Assembly: GCF_001953985.1 (NCBI RefSeq)
Contig: NZ_MBEI01000053.1
Location: forward strand, 1-64,000
Length of the DNA stretch: 64,000 bases
Reading direction: 5' to 3'
Source: Mycobacterium colombiense
GTDB taxonomy: Bacteria; Actinomycetota; Actinomycetes; Mycobacteriales; Mycobacteriaceae
The notes below the pieces were generated by a model, which was given only the letters and a program-made list of their open reading frames with translations, did no database searches and was not told the DNA's origin. Both the position numbers and the translations under genes were made by a program. This document shows positions 53,101 through 61,386 of the stretch, piece by piece. Within the stretch, counting starts at the first letter, position 1, and the number at the start of each line of letters is the position of its first letter.

Positions 53101-53388
53101 TCCGGCGGCGGCCTCGCACGGGACGGTGACGGTCAAATCGGTGGCGACGTAACCGATCAGCGGCGCGTCGACGCTGCCGAAGGTGCCGTTCTGCGGCCAG
53201 TTGAGTTGGGCGGTGGTCTGGTCGACTGGAAGCAGCGGGGTGGCGATCGCCAGTAGCACTCCGAGCAGCCCGGCGACGGAAGCGACCAGCCGGGCGATCC
53301 GGTGATTCGCTCCTGTGTCGTTCACGGGGCTAGATGCTAGTTCTTCGGGGGTGCGGGGCCCCGTTTGAGGCGCAGTGTCGGTGCTCAT
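50113..53388 (-). CDS. embC: Arabinosyltransferase C
   Basis: GT-C enzyme that elongates the arabinan of lipoarabinomannan. 1091 residues from the ATG at 53388, 6 bp after the aftA stop (an in-frame TTG at 53394 is less likely). Catalytic loop [39 protein letters not shown], a chain-length-regulating proline motif region in the last membrane spans and the C-terminal carbohydrate-binding module with SGWYRLPARDKAGPLLVV. Sequence is close to the M. tuberculosis protein through NWPQNGTFGSVDAPLIGYVA and SPDGSVARRFAVLALVL. Part of the dprE1-dprE2-aftA-embC transcription unit. Confidence 0.97.
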   Translation of the reverse strand: MSTDTAPQTGPRTPEELASSPVNDTGANHRIARLVASVAGLLGVLLAIATPLLPVDQTTAQLNWPQNGTFGSVDAPLIGYVATDLTVTVPCEAAAGLAGPGNAGKTVLLSTVPKQAPKAVDRGLLIVRANNDLVLVVRNVPVVTAPLSQVLSPACQRLTFTAHADRVAAEFVGLTQGPNAEHPGSPLRGEKSGYDFRPQIVGVFTDLSGPAPSGLKFSATIDTRYSSSPTPLKMAAMILGLVLTAAALIALHILDTADGTRHRRFLPARWWSIGGLDALVIGVLVWWHFVGANTSDDGYILTMARVSEHAGYMANYYRWLGTPEAPFGWYYDLLALWAHVSTTSVWMRLPTLVMALTCWWVISREVMPRLGHAVKQNRAAAWTAAGMFLAVWLPLDNGLRPEPIIALGILLTWCSVERAVATSRLLPVAIACIIGALTLFSGPTGIASIGALLVAIGPLRTILHRRSKRFGALPLVAPLLAAVTVTVILIFRDQTLTGEIQATMLKRAVGPSLSWFDEHLRYERLFMASPDGSVARRFAVLALVLALGITVAMSLRKGRIPGTATGPSRRIVGITIISFVAMMFTPTKWTHHFGVFAGLAGPLGALAAVAVTSAAMRSRRNRTVYAAVVLFLVALSFASVNGWWYVSNFGVPWSNEFPAWHYAFATALLGLTVVVLLLASWFHFVAPDNGPPKTRLGDRAAGIVQSPLAIATWLLVVFEVASLTLAMTDQYPAWSVGRSNLQALTGKSCGLAEDVLVEQDPSAGMLTPVNASVADALGAGLSEAFTPNGIPADVRADPVMERPGDRSFVNDEEKTGSNQAGTEGGTTPAPGINGSSAQLPFNLDPARTPVLGSWRSGIQVPAHLRSGWYRLPARDKAGPLLVVSAAGRFDPREVQVQWATDDQAAGGHPGGSFQFADVGASPAWRNLRLPMSAIPSSATQIRLVADDEDLAPQHWIALTAPRTPQLRTLQDVVGSTDPVFLDWLVGLAFPCQRPFGHQNGVDESPKWRILPDRFGAEANSPVMDNNGGGPLGVTELLAKATTMATYLKDDWSRDWGSLQRLSPYYPDAEPARLLLGTATRSGLWGPAPLRH

Positions 53389-53394
53389 CAGCAA

Positions 53395-55416
53395 TTACGT
53401 CCCGGGCTTGCGGATGGCCAGCACAAATGGGCCGACGCTTTGGACGACGAAACGCGGACTGTCGAACAGGGCTCCGCGCAGATCGACGGTATACCGCCGC
53501 ACGTTTGGCTGGTTGGGGTAGACGTCCTCGGCCAGCCGCAGCGTGTAGTTGCCTCCTGCGCCGCGGCGCATCAGGAAAACCGTCGGCGGGGGCCAGGGGC
53601 AGGTGTCCAGGGCATGGATCAACTCGTCGGCGGTCTTGAGGTCGGACCACTTGTTGATCTGCGCGGCCCGCAGGTCGAATTGCGCGAGCGGGTTGGCGTA
53701 GTGCGAGGTGAGTCCCTGGAATCCCCAGTAGGGGTAGAAGGACAGGAAGCTGTAGTCGGCGGTCATCACGACGGTCTGGCCGCGCGGCTTGCCGGTCACC
53801 TGGGTGATGGCGTGATCGATGGTGGCGTAGAACTTCTCGGCGCTGGGCGGCCGGCGGTCGCCGCGCTGCCCGTGACCGTCGGTGTCGGTGTAGGCGATGG
53901 TGAGGTCCGGTCGCAGCACGTCGGGAATGTCCTGGCTGAATGCGATCGCGGCGGCCAGGCCGATGGCGCCGGCCACCGGGGTTATGGCGCGGCCCCAGCT
54001 GCGGTCGCGGCCCGCGGCTGCCAGCACCTGGGCGAGTTCGAGGAAGCCGAACGCCCCAGCGGCGACCAGCAGCACACTCAGGGTCGGCTGCAGCCGGAAC
54101 GACAGCAGGGTGGTGCGCGCCAGCGTGGTGAGCATGGACAGCAGCGACCACAGATAGATCGCCAGCACGCCGATGGCCAGTGCACCCGCCCGCACCGACG
54201 ATCGGGCCCGCAGCACCAGCCACAGGGTGCCGATCAGGCAGACGACGCCCAGCAGCGTGAACTGCAGCATGGGGAAGGTCAACTCGGCGCCGTCGGCCGG
54301 CAGGTAGTGCATGGCGCTGCCGGAGTTGCTGATCGGGCTGCGCACCGCTCGCAGCACGAACGGCAACCACGTCGTGCACGCTATCGCCACGGCGATGCCG
54401 GCGATGACGGCCAACCGGCGCAGCGGATCGAGGGCGGCTTTGAGGCCACCCGTCTTGCGGTTGCGCCGCCAGCGCACGCCGGCCAGCCAGAGCGCCATCA
54501 CCCCGACGGTGAACGCGCTGAACCCGAACAGCAGCGTGTACCAGGTGGCCGTCCAGCCCAGAAACAGCCCGGCGGCGATCACCGCGCCCCACCCCGCACG
54601 GCCGGGCGCGTCCGGCTCCTCCCGCTCCGCTGCCGCGAGTGTGAAGTTAGTTTCACGCTCGGACTCGACTGTGCAGTTAGTTTCACGCTCGGTGTCGGGT
54701 GCGCGGCCAGTCCCACGCTCACCGGCGCGCAGACCCGACCAGGTCAGCACCAGCATCGGCGGCAACAACACGGTGATCATCGCCGAGTAGGGCTCGGGAG
54801 AGCCGTAGGCCAGCGTCACCGCGGCCGTCGCGGTGGTGACGATCAGCGCGTATTCGAATCGGATCATCCGCCACCACAGCACCAGCGCGACCGCGACGGC
54901 GATGGTGATCGAGGTGATGGCCCACGGCTTGAAGATCTCCCAGGCCGGCGATCCGCCCAGCGCGGCGGCGCGCCCGCCGATCCAGAACCAGCCCGGCGGG
55001 TAGTACGGCGGCAGCCCGAGATAGGTCATGTCGCGCAGGGCGGGGCTGTCCGCCAGGCGGGTCAGGTATTCGGTGCGGAACTGTTGGTCGACGGAGATGC
55101 CGAACAGGTACAGCTTGGTCGCCCCCAGCGGCATGCCCAGCGTCACGACGGTGAACGCGGAGACGAAGACCAGCCCGGCCAGTTGGGTCAGCAGCCGGGC
55201 GTGGGGGCGCGCGCAGCGCCGCCACACCCAGCCGACGGCGACCAGCCCGGCCAGGCAGCCGACCTGCCCGACGGTGGTCAGGGCGTGCAGCTGATTGGAG
55301 GACGGGAACGCCGGCCACTGCACGCGAGAGATGGCGACCAGCGAGACCACCGCGACGACAACCGCGACCAGCACCGCCAGAGCCATCTGGCCGAGGGTGG
55401 CCAGCGCGTTCCGCAT
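53395..55416 (-). CDS. aftA: Arabinofuranosyltransferase AftA, with internal repeat insertion
   Basis: GT-C enzyme that primes the galactan with the first arabinofuranose. 673 residues from the ATG at 55416 ([19 protein letters not shown]), two bases after the dprE2 stop; a longer frame to 55500 would overlap dprE2. Well-conserved blocks: [80 protein letters not shown]. The product is about 30 residues longer than the 643-residue M. tuberculosis AftA, because a 10-residue tandem repeat (residues ~230-259) lies in a loop between two membrane spans where M. tuberculosis has only GLGARDRQGWAAV. Confidence 0.95.
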   Translation of the reverse strand: MRNALATLGQMALAVLVAVVVAVVSLVAISRVQWPAFPSSNQLHALTTVGQVGCLAGLVAVGWVWRRCARPHARLLTQLAGLVFVSAFTVVTLGMPLGATKLYLFGISVDQQFRTEYLTRLADSPALRDMTYLGLPPYYPPGWFWIGGRAAALGGSPAWEIFKPWAITSITIAVAVALVLWWRMIRFEYALIVTTATAAVTLAYGSPEPYSAMITVLLPPMLVLTWSGLRAGERGTGRAPDTERETNCTVESERETNFTLAAAEREEPDAPGRAGWGAVIAAGLFLGWTATWYTLLFGFSAFTVGVMALWLAGVRWRRNRKTGGLKAALDPLRRLAVIAGIAVAIACTTWLPFVLRAVRSPISNSGSAMHYLPADGAELTFPMLQFTLLGVVCLIGTLWLVLRARSSVRAGALAIGVLAIYLWSLLSMLTTLARTTLLSFRLQPTLSVLLVAAGAFGFLELAQVLAAAGRDRSWGRAITPVAGAIGLAAAIAFSQDIPDVLRPDLTIAYTDTDGHGQRGDRRPPSAEKFYATIDHAITQVTGKPRGQTVVMTADYSFLSFYPYWGFQGLTSHYANPLAQFDLRAAQINKWSDLKTADELIHALDTCPWPPPTVFLMRRGAGGNYTLRLAEDVYPNQPNVRRYTVDLRGALFDSPRFVVQSVGPFVLAIRKPGT
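54641..54730 (-). repeat. 30-bp tandem repeat in aftA (three copies)
   Basis: Units start at 54641, 54671 and 54701, period exactly 30. Copies 1 and 2 begin GTGAAGTTAGTTTCACGCTC and GTGCAGTTAGTTTCACGCTC; copy 3 is diverged (GCGCGGCCAGTCCCACGCTC). Read in frame on the minus strand they give [20 protein letters not shown] and [10 protein letters not shown]. Within each unit GTGAA...TTCAC is an inverted repeat. The frame of aftA is preserved. Confidence 0.85.
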
Positions 55417-55418
55417 GC

Positions 55419-56183
55419 TCAGATGGGAAGCTTGCGGAAGATGGGACGCGGGACGTGTCGCAACACCATCATCACATAACGGAATGCTGCTGGTGCCCAA
55501 ACCAATTCCTTACCTTTGGCGGCCGCAGTCACTGCGAGGTTGGCGACGTACTCCTTGTCGACGGTTAGCGGCGCTTCCTTGACGTGCGCGCTCATCCGGG
55601 TACGCACCTGGCCGGGCCGGATCACCAGGACGCGAACCCCGTACTCGCGCAACGCTTCCCCGAGCCCCAAGTAAAAGCCGTCCAGTCCCGCCTTGGTGGA
55701 GCCGTAGACGAAGTTGGACCGCCGCACCCGCTCGCCGGCCGCCGAGCTCATCGCGATGATCTGGCCGAAGCCCTGGGCGCGCATCTTCTCACCCAGCAGC
55801 ACTCCCACCGAAACCGCTGCGGTGTAATTGATTTCGACGGCCTGCACCGCCTTGTGCTGGTTCTGCCACAGCTCCTCGGCGTCCCCCAGGATGCCGAAGG
55901 CGACGATGGCCACGTCGACGTCGCCGTTGGCGAAGGCCGCATCGATCATCTTCGGGTGGGTGTCGGGGTCGGTGGCTTCGAAGTCGATCAGCTCGACCGA
56001 GCGCGCGCCGGCGGCCTGCATCTGCGCCACCGCCGCGTCGCGGCCGGGGTCGCTGGGCATGGCGGCCAACACAATCCGCGCGTGCGCGTTCTGCAGGTAG
56101 CGTTCGCAGATGGCCAGACCGATCTCGGAGGTACCGCCGAGCAGCAGGATGGTCTGCGGATTGCCTACGGCATCGAGCACCAT
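55419..56183 (-). CDS. dprE2: Decaprenylphosphoryl-D-2-keto-erythropentose reductase DprE2
   Basis: NADH-dependent short-chain dehydrogenase that completes the DprE1/DprE2 epimerisation of decaprenyl-phosphoryl-ribose to -arabinose. 254 residues, ATG directly after the dprE1 stop codon (TAA/ATG adjacent). Rossmann motif [22 protein letters not shown]-like [14 protein letters not shown], catalytic Ser in [14 protein letters not shown] and YGSTKAG Tyr-Lys pair, C-terminus hydrophobic for membrane association ([18 protein letters not shown]). Confidence 0.96.
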   Translation of the reverse strand: MVLDAVGNPQTILLLGGTSEIGLAICERYLQNAHARIVLAAMPSDPGRDAAVAQMQAAGARSVELIDFEATDPDTHPKMIDAAFANGDVDVAIVAFGILGDAEELWQNQHKAVQAVEINYTAAVSVGVLLGEKMRAQGFGQIIAMSSAAGERVRRSNFVYGSTKAGLDGFYLGLGEALREYGVRVLVIRPGQVRTRMSAHVKEAPLTVDKEYVANLAVTAAAKGKELVWAPAAFRYVMMVLRHVPRPIFRKLPI

Positions 56184-57575
56184 TTAAAGCAGCTCCAAAC
56201 GTCGGGCCATGTCGGAGGCGAACACCCCGGTCGGATCCACCTTGCGTCGCACGGCGATCCACTCGTCGATGCGCGGGTACATGGCGTGGAAGGTTTCGGC
56301 GCTCACGCGGGAATCCTTGGCGGTGTATACCCTTCCGCCGAATTCGAGCACGCGCCTGTCGAGTTCGTTGAGGAACTCGTTGATCCCCGGCTTGTTGGGG
56401 AAGTCCATGGCGACGTTCCAGCCCGCCATCGGGAAGCTCAGCGGTGCGCGGTTGCCCGGCCCGAAAAGCTTGAACACGTTCAGCGCCGAGTAATGGCCGG
56501 TGGTCTGGATCCAGCGGATGATGGCCTTGAACTCGTTCATCGCGTCCGGCGGAACCAGGAACTGGTGTTGCGCGAAACCCCTTGGGCCGTAAGCGTTATT
56601 CCAGCCACTTACCAGGTCGAGCATGTGATAGAACTGCGACAGGTTCTGAACCTTGCCGCTGTAGGTCCCGCCCAGCCGGTAGTACACCTCGCCGATCGCC
56701 ATGAACGACAGCTTGTTCATCGCGCTGACCGGGAACACGTTCGGCACCGTCAACAGCTGCGGCGCATCGAATTTCAGCGGGTTCTTGGCGAGCTTCTTGG
56801 GCAGCTGGTCGAGCTTCGCCAGGCTGCCCCGGCTGACCGAGGCCCGGCCCAGCTTCGGCGGCGGACTGATCAGGTCGAACCACGCGCTGGAGTAGGTGTA
56901 GTTGGCCTCGCTGCCGTCGAGGTGAACGGCGACCGTTTCATCGAGGTCGTGGGTGGCGACACCGTCGGCGATGAAGTACGCCGTCTCCGTCGGCGTCATG
57001 GCGATGGTGGCGCGCAGCACGATCCCGGTCAGGCCGTTGCCGCCGACGGTCGCCCAGAACAGCTCGGCGTCGTCCCCGTCGGGGGTGATGGTGCGGACGG
57101 TGCCGTCGGCCATGAGCAGGTCCATCGACCGGACGTGGTTACCGAAGCTGCCCGCGCTGTGGTGGTTCTTGCCGTGGATGTCGCAGGCGATCGCGCCGCC
57201 CACGGTGACCTGGCGGGTTCCCGGCAGCACCGGCACCCACAGCCCGAACGGCAGCGCCGCCTTCATCAACTGGTCCAGGCTGACGCCGGCGTCGACGTCG
57301 ACCAGCCGGGTGTCGGCGCTGATCGAGTGGATGCGGTTGAGCCCGGTCATGTCGATCACCAGGCCGCCGCCGTTTTGGGCGTTGTCGCCGTAGGACCGGC
57401 CCAGCCCGCGGGCGATCACGCCCCGGCCCTTGGGATGGTCCGAGTCGGCCACCCGGGCCACCGCCTTGGCGATCACCTCGGGATCGCGGGTAGAGAGCAC
57501 CTGGGCCACCGACGGTGCGGTGCGCCCGAAGCCCATCAGCTGGGTGGGCTTGGTCAGGGGATCGGTGCTCGACAT
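56184..57575 (-). CDS. dprE1: Decaprenylphosphoryl-beta-D-ribose 2'-oxidase DprE1
   Basis: FAD enzyme that oxidises decaprenyl-phosphoryl-ribose to the 2-keto intermediate; target of benzothiazinones. 463 residues from the ATG at 57575 ([20 protein letters not shown]). FAD-binding PP-loop block ([51 protein letters not shown] with the conserved His). Substrate domain [19 protein letters not shown] and [20 protein letters not shown]. The covalent benzothiazinone-binding cysteine (Cys387 in M. tuberculosis) is alanine here (Ala389, codon 56409-56411, context GWNVAMDFP). Most of the sequence is otherwise well conserved. Confidence 0.97.
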   Translation of the reverse strand: MSSTDPLTKPTQLMGFGRTAPSVAQVLSTRDPEVIAKAVARVADSDHPKGRGVIARGLGRSYGDNAQNGGGLVIDMTGLNRIHSISADTRLVDVDAGVSLDQLMKAALPFGLWVPVLPGTRQVTVGGAIACDIHGKNHHSAGSFGNHVRSMDLLMADGTVRTITPDGDDAELFWATVGGNGLTGIVLRATIAMTPTETAYFIADGVATHDLDETVAVHLDGSEANYTYSSAWFDLISPPPKLGRASVSRGSLAKLDQLPKKLAKNPLKFDAPQLLTVPNVFPVSAMNKLSFMAIGEVYYRLGGTYSGKVQNLSQFYHMLDLVSGWNNAYGPRGFAQHQFLVPPDAMNEFKAIIRWIQTTGHYSALNVFKLFGPGNRAPLSFPMAGWNVAMDFPNKPGINEFLNELDRRVLEFGGRVYTAKDSRVSAETFHAMYPRIDEWIAVRRKVDPTGVFASDMARRLELL

Positions 57576-57607
57576 CGTCAAAGAGGGTACCGCTTGCGGA
57601 GGGCGGC

Positions 57608-58042
57608 TCAGCGGATGCGGAAGATTACGGCCCGCTGCACGACGAAGTTGATCACCGTCGCGGTGCCCTGCGCGATGACGAACGCGACGAGCGGCGCCCA
57701 GCCGCGGTAGTGCAGAAGCGCCAGGCACACGTGGTTGAGCCCGACCTGCACGGCGAACGTGATGGCGTAGAGGACCATGACCGCGACGAACCGGGCGGTG
57801 CTGGGAGACGCCTGGAAGGTCCAGCGGCGGTTGATCAGGTAGGCCGTGATGGTGCCGACGATGAAGCTGGTGGCCTTGGACAGGTCGACCTGGACGCCCA
57901 GGACCTTCCACAGCAGCAGGTAGAGCCCGAAGTCCACGATCCCCGCCAGGCCGCCGGTGACGACGAATCGGGTGACCTGCGTCGTCAGGCTCAGGTGCGG
58001 GCGCACGTCTTCAGACGCGGAATCGGGCAGCGGGGCAACCAT
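57608..58042 (-). CDS. GtrA-family membrane protein (Rv3789-like)
   Basis: 144 residues, with a soluble N-terminal extension ([19 protein letters not shown]) before the domain. Four membrane spans: around 24-45 ([20 protein letters not shown]), 55-75, 84-105 and 110-135, with the GtrA signature [19 protein letters not shown] and the C-terminal [12 protein letters not shown]. GtrA proteins help flip or orient polyprenyl-linked sugars; the Rv3789 protein has been proposed as a decaprenyl-phosphoryl-arabinose exporter or an AftA anchor. It lies 32 bp before dprE1. Confidence 0.92.
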   Translation of the reverse strand: MVAPLPDSASEDVRPHLSLTTQVTRFVVTGGLAGIVDFGLYLLLWKVLGVQVDLSKATSFIVGTITAYLINRRWTFQASPSTARFVAVMVLYAITFAVQVGLNHVCLALLHYRGWAPLVAFVIAQGTATVINFVVQRAVIFRIR

Positions 58043-58086
58043 CGAGGGGGAGTCTAACGGGGCCGGCGGGCGCTCCCCGGCAAACG

Positions 58087-58566
58087 TTAGTGGGGCAGCT
58101 TGACCGAGATCAGCTCGACCTGGTTCTCGCCCTGCGGCGTCGAGTAGGTCACCGTGTCGCCGGCTTTGCGCCCGGCCAGGGCCTGGGCCAGGGGGCTGCG
58201 CGCGGTCAGCGTCTCGGCCTCCCGGCCGACGGGTGTCTCCTCGACGATGGAGATCACGTGCATCGTGACGACTTCACCGTCGGCGAACCGCAGCGTCACC
58301 TCGGTGCCGCCGGGCAGCGTCTCCGCCGCATCGGCGTCCGACGGCCCGGTCCGCAGGCGCCGGTCCAATTCGTTGATCCGGTCGGTGAGCACCACCAGTT
58401 CCTCGGCGCGCTGAATCGCCTCGGCCGCGTCACCGTGGTCGCCCACCATGCCGCGGTCGTTCTTGACCTCGGCCTCGAGCCGCTCACGCCGTTGCCGCAA
58501 CCGGTCCAGCTCCGCCCCGAGGTTGTTCCGGGCGGCGTCCGCTGCCGATGGGACCTTTTTGCTCAC
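58087..58566 (-). CDS. Gre-factor-like RNA polymerase-binding protein (Rv3788-like)
   Basis: 159 residues from a GTG at 58566 ([20 protein letters not shown]). N-terminal coiled coil ([18 protein letters not shown], residues ~20-75) and C-terminal GreA/GreB FKBP-like domain ([47 protein letters not shown]; note the first block is [16 protein letters not shown] in sequence). Rv3788 binds the RNA polymerase secondary channel but, lacking the acidic tip of real Gre factors, inhibits rather than stimulates transcription. The coiled-coil tip here ([12 protein letters not shown]) has two aspartates, so the activity is uncertain. Confidence 0.9.
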   Translation of the reverse strand: MSKKVPSAADAARNNLGAELDRLRQRRERLEAEVKNDRGMVGDHGDAAEAIQRAEELVVLTDRINELDRRLRTGPSDADAAETLPGGTEVTLRFADGEVVTMHVISIVEETPVGREAETLTARSPLAQALAGRKAGDTVTYSTPQGENQVELISVKLPH

Positions 58567-58661
58567 GTCGGTGGACCTTTCGCCCGGATGCGCAGATGGC
58601 GTTTCAGTGTGACACCACGACGACGCACCCGCCACCATCTTGGGCCGCATAGAGTGGCATG

Positions 58662-59540
58662 TCACCGGCGCATGGGCGCCTGCATCGCGTCGAGCCCGTC
58701 CCCGGCCGTCGCGGCAATAGTGCTCCGCACCATGTGGCGCGGCTCTCGCGCCGGCCACGGCCGGCCCCGGTGCATGATCGCGCGGTTGTCCCACATCACC
58801 ACGTCGCCTTGGCGCCACGAGTGCAGATAGCTCGCCCCGGGGGCGGTCGCCGCCTGGGTCAGCTCGGCCAGCAGCTCCTGCGCCGCCGTCCGCTCCATGC
58901 CCTCGATCGCGAAGGTGTGCGAGGCCATGTACAGCGCCTTGCGGCCATTGACCGGGTTCTTCCACACCAGACGCCAACATTGCGGCGGCAGCGCCGCCCG
59001 CTCGGCCGGGCCGACGAGGTTGGGCGCGATCTTGGCGCGCGAAAAGGCGTATTCGTGCCAGGCGAAGGAATTCTCCAACCGCCGTTGCAGCGCCGGATCG
59101 AGGCGCTCGAACGCAAGCCGGGTGGAGACGTACTCGGTCTCGCCGCCCCGTGCCGGAACGATGCGCGACGACAGCACCGAAGCGAGCGCCGGCAGCCGCT
59201 TGAACGAACTGTCGGTGTGCCACAGCTGGTTCGCCTTGTTTTCGAGGGCGAGCCGGTGATCCTCCGGCACCACGTTGCCCTCCTCGTCGAGCGTCTTGAG
59301 GACGACGAGGTTGCTGCCGGCGCCCACCGACCCCGCCTTGGTGACCTCGAGCGGGCCGAACCGGCGCGAAAAGGCGAGTTGTGCTTCGTCGGTGACCTCC
59401 TGGTCGCGAAAGACCAGAACCGAATGCTCCTCGAACGCCGTGCGCACCGCCGCGTATACGGCGTCGGCCGCGGCCACCTCGTGGATGGTCACTCCGCGCA
59501 GTTCCGCGGCGAAGCCCGGGCCCAGCGGCACGATGTCCAT
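58662..59540 (-). CDS. TauD/TfdA-family 2-oxoglutarate-dependent dioxygenase
   Basis: 292 residues from the ATG at 59540 (MDIVPLGPGFAAELRGVTIH, ribosome site GGAGGGCGCGG). The iron-binding triad is His108-X-Asp110 (LWHTDSSFK) and His257 (AIMHRGRPW), and Arg268 or Arg272 would bind 2-oxoglutarate. Relatives cleave taurine, sulfonates, 2,4-D or other acids; the substrate here is unknown. It is placed between the galactan exporter genes and the Gre-like gene, where M. tuberculosis has other genes (Rv3784-Rv3787c) instead. Confidence 0.92.
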   Translation of the reverse strand: MDIVPLGPGFAAELRGVTIHEVAAADAVYAAVRTAFEEHSVLVFRDQEVTDEAQLAFSRRFGPLEVTKAGSVGAGSNLVVLKTLDEEGNVVPEDHRLALENKANQLWHTDSSFKRLPALASVLSSRIVPARGGETEYVSTRLAFERLDPALQRRLENSFAWHEYAFSRAKIAPNLVGPAERAALPPQCWRLVWKNPVNGRKALYMASHTFAIEGMERTAAQELLAELTQAATAPGASYLHSWRQGDVVMWDNRAIMHRGRPWPAREPRHMVRSTIAATAGDGLDAMQAPMRR

Positions 59541-59638
59541 CCCGCGCCCTCCGTCGTTCGTCTGAGCACGACTGTCCACCCAAAACGGGTCCCCGGCAAC
59601 CAAGCCGACGCGGGGGCCTTGAGTAATCGCCCGCCGGG

Positions 59639-60469
59639 CTATACCCAGTAGGGCACCCGGGCGCGGTACTGGCGCATCGCGAAGGCGGCCAGGATCCAGC
59701 CGACGGCCGTCAGGACGAGCACCACGGCCCAGTGCCGCAATTCCTGATGCGACCCGAGCAGTGGGGCGCGAACGATATCGAGATAGTGCAGCAGCGGGTT
59801 GAGTTCGACGATCTTCGACCACCGTCCGGCGCCCTGTTGGCGCAGGGTGTCGTCGTTCCAGATGATCGGCGTCATGAAGAACAGCAACTGCACGATCGAG
59901 AACAACAACGGGCCGATGTCGCGATAGCGGGTCGCCAGGATGCCGAAACACAGTGACACCCAGATGCAGTTGAGCACGATCAGCGCCAGCGCCGGGAGCA
60001 CCGAAAGATCGGCCCACGACCACGGTTTGGGGAAGATCATCGCGATCACGACGTAGATGACGATGTTGTGCGCGAACAGGATCATCTGCCGCCACACCAG
60101 CCGGTACACGTGCACGCTCAGCGGCGTCGGCAGTTGCTTGATCAGTCCCTCGTTGGCGACGAAGACGTCGGCGCCCTCCAGGATGGCGGCGTTGATCAGG
60201 TTCCAGATGATCAGCCCCAGCGTCACATACGGCAGATGCAGCGACAGCTCGAGATGAAACAGCTTGGAGTACAGGCCGCCCATCGCGACGGCGGTGGTTC
60301 CGGTCGCGATGGTGATCCAGAACGGCCCCAGCACCGAGCGGCGGTAGCGCTGCTTGATGTCCTGCCAGCCCAGGTGCAGCCAGAGCTCGTGTCGGCGGAA
60401 GCCGTCGACGAGGTCGCCCCAGGCGCGGGTGAAGGTCCGCGACTGTGCCGCCGCGTCGAGGAACGTCAT
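59639..60469 (-). CDS. ABC-2 type transporter permease, galactan exporter subunit (Rv3783-like)
   Basis: 276 residues from the ATG at 60469 (MTFLDAAAQSRTFTRAWGDL), overlapping the glfT1 stop by 4 bp. The permease begins with an amphipathic helix, then LHLGWQDIKQRYRRSVLGPF, six spans and the ABC-2 block AVAMGGLYSKLFHLELSLHL, IIWNLINAAILEGA, and NPLLHYLDIVRAPLLGS. With the ATPase of 61379-62227 it forms a Wzm/Wzt-like exporter proposed to flip the lipid-linked galactan to the periplasm for arabinan addition. A longer frame to 60595 lies inside glfT1. Confidence 0.93.
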   Translation of the reverse strand: MTFLDAAAQSRTFTRAWGDLVDGFRRHELWLHLGWQDIKQRYRRSVLGPFWITIATGTTAVAMGGLYSKLFHLELSLHLPYVTLGLIIWNLINAAILEGADVFVANEGLIKQLPTPLSVHVYRLVWRQMILFAHNIVIYVVIAMIFPKPWSWADLSVLPALALIVLNCIWVSLCFGILATRYRDIGPLLFSIVQLLFFMTPIIWNDDTLRQQGAGRWSKIVELNPLLHYLDIVRAPLLGSHQELRHWAVVLVLTAVGWILAAFAMRQYRARVPYWV

Positions 60470-61386
60470 CGGGGGCCTCTCGCATCGTACTTGCCGAACT
60501 GTTCGCGACGTCCCAAGCGCCGCAACCGGATCCACTCCAGCAGGCCGCGCGGGTCGCGCCGGGTCACCAGGAAGAACCAGCCGAACCGCACCCACTCCTG
60601 CACCAGCAGCTTGCGCAGGCCGGGCTGCGACAGCAGGTAGCCGCGGTTGCGGTAGGTGTAGAACCGCTTGGTGTGGTTGTCGGGATACTGGGTGTGCATG
60701 CGGCCACCCAGGATCGGGCGGAATTCATCGGATCCGCAGGGGTGCAAGTAGATCGTGTCCAGGCACGTCCCGAACGGCAGGCCGGAGCGAACCAGCCGGC
60801 GGTGCATCTCCACCTCGTCGCCGCGGATGAACAGCCGCAGATCCGGGACGCCGACCGCGTCCAGGGTGGCGGCCCGGAACAGGGCGCCGTTGAACAGCGA
60901 CGCGATCCCGGGCAGTAGGTCTTGGCCCGCCTCGGTGCGCAATTCGCTTGCGCGCCTGCGCCATACCAGGCCGCGCCGCAGCGGGAACGCCAGCCGCTGC
61001 GGGTCGTCCATATTGCAGACCATCGGCGACACCTCGGCCAGGCCGTGCTTCTCGGCGCAGGCCAGCAGGGTGGCCAGCACGTTCGAGTCCTGCGGGCGTC
61101 CGTCGTCGTCGGCCAGCCACACCCAATCGGCGCCCTGCGCCAGCGCGTGCAACATGCCCAGCGCGAAACCTCCTGCGCCGCCGAGGTTTCGGTGCGATCC
61201 CAGGTAGGTGGTCGGGATCGGTTGGCCGGCGACAAGTTCGCGGATCCGGCCGTCGCCGGAGAAATCATTGTCCACCACGATCAGGTGATCGGGCAGCCGG
61301 GTCTGCGTGCTCAGCACATCCAGCGACTTGGCCAGCTCGTCGGGGCGCCGGTGGGTGACCACGACGGCGACGACGGTCTCACTCAT
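60466..61386 (-). CDS. glfT1: Galactofuranosyltransferase GlfT1
   Basis: GT2 enzyme that adds the first two Galf residues to the rhamnosyl linker of decaprenyl-PP-GlcNAc. 306 residues from the ATG at 61386 (MSETVVAVVVTHRRPDELAK), overlapping the end of the ATPase gene. Donor-binding motifs: VVVTHRRPDELAKSLDVL, VVDNDFSGDGRIRE, NLGGAGGFALGMLHAL and the metal triad WLADDDGRPQDSN, then FNGALFRAATLDAVGVPDLR and IRGDEVEMHRRLV. Its length and placement between the two transporter genes match the M. tuberculosis gene. Confidence 0.95.
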   Translation of the reverse strand: MSETVVAVVVTHRRPDELAKSLDVLSTQTRLPDHLIVVDNDFSGDGRIRELVAGQPIPTTYLGSHRNLGGAGGFALGMLHALAQGADWVWLADDDGRPQDSNVLATLLACAEKHGLAEVSPMVCNMDDPQRLAFPLRRGLVWRRRASELRTEAGQDLLPGIASLFNGALFRAATLDAVGVPDLRLFIRGDEVEMHRRLVRSGLPFGTCLDTIYLHPCGSDEFRPILGGRMHTQYPDNHTKRFYTYRNRGYLLSQPGLRKLLVQEWVRFGWFFLVTRRDPRGLLEWIRLRRLGRREQFGKYDARGPR

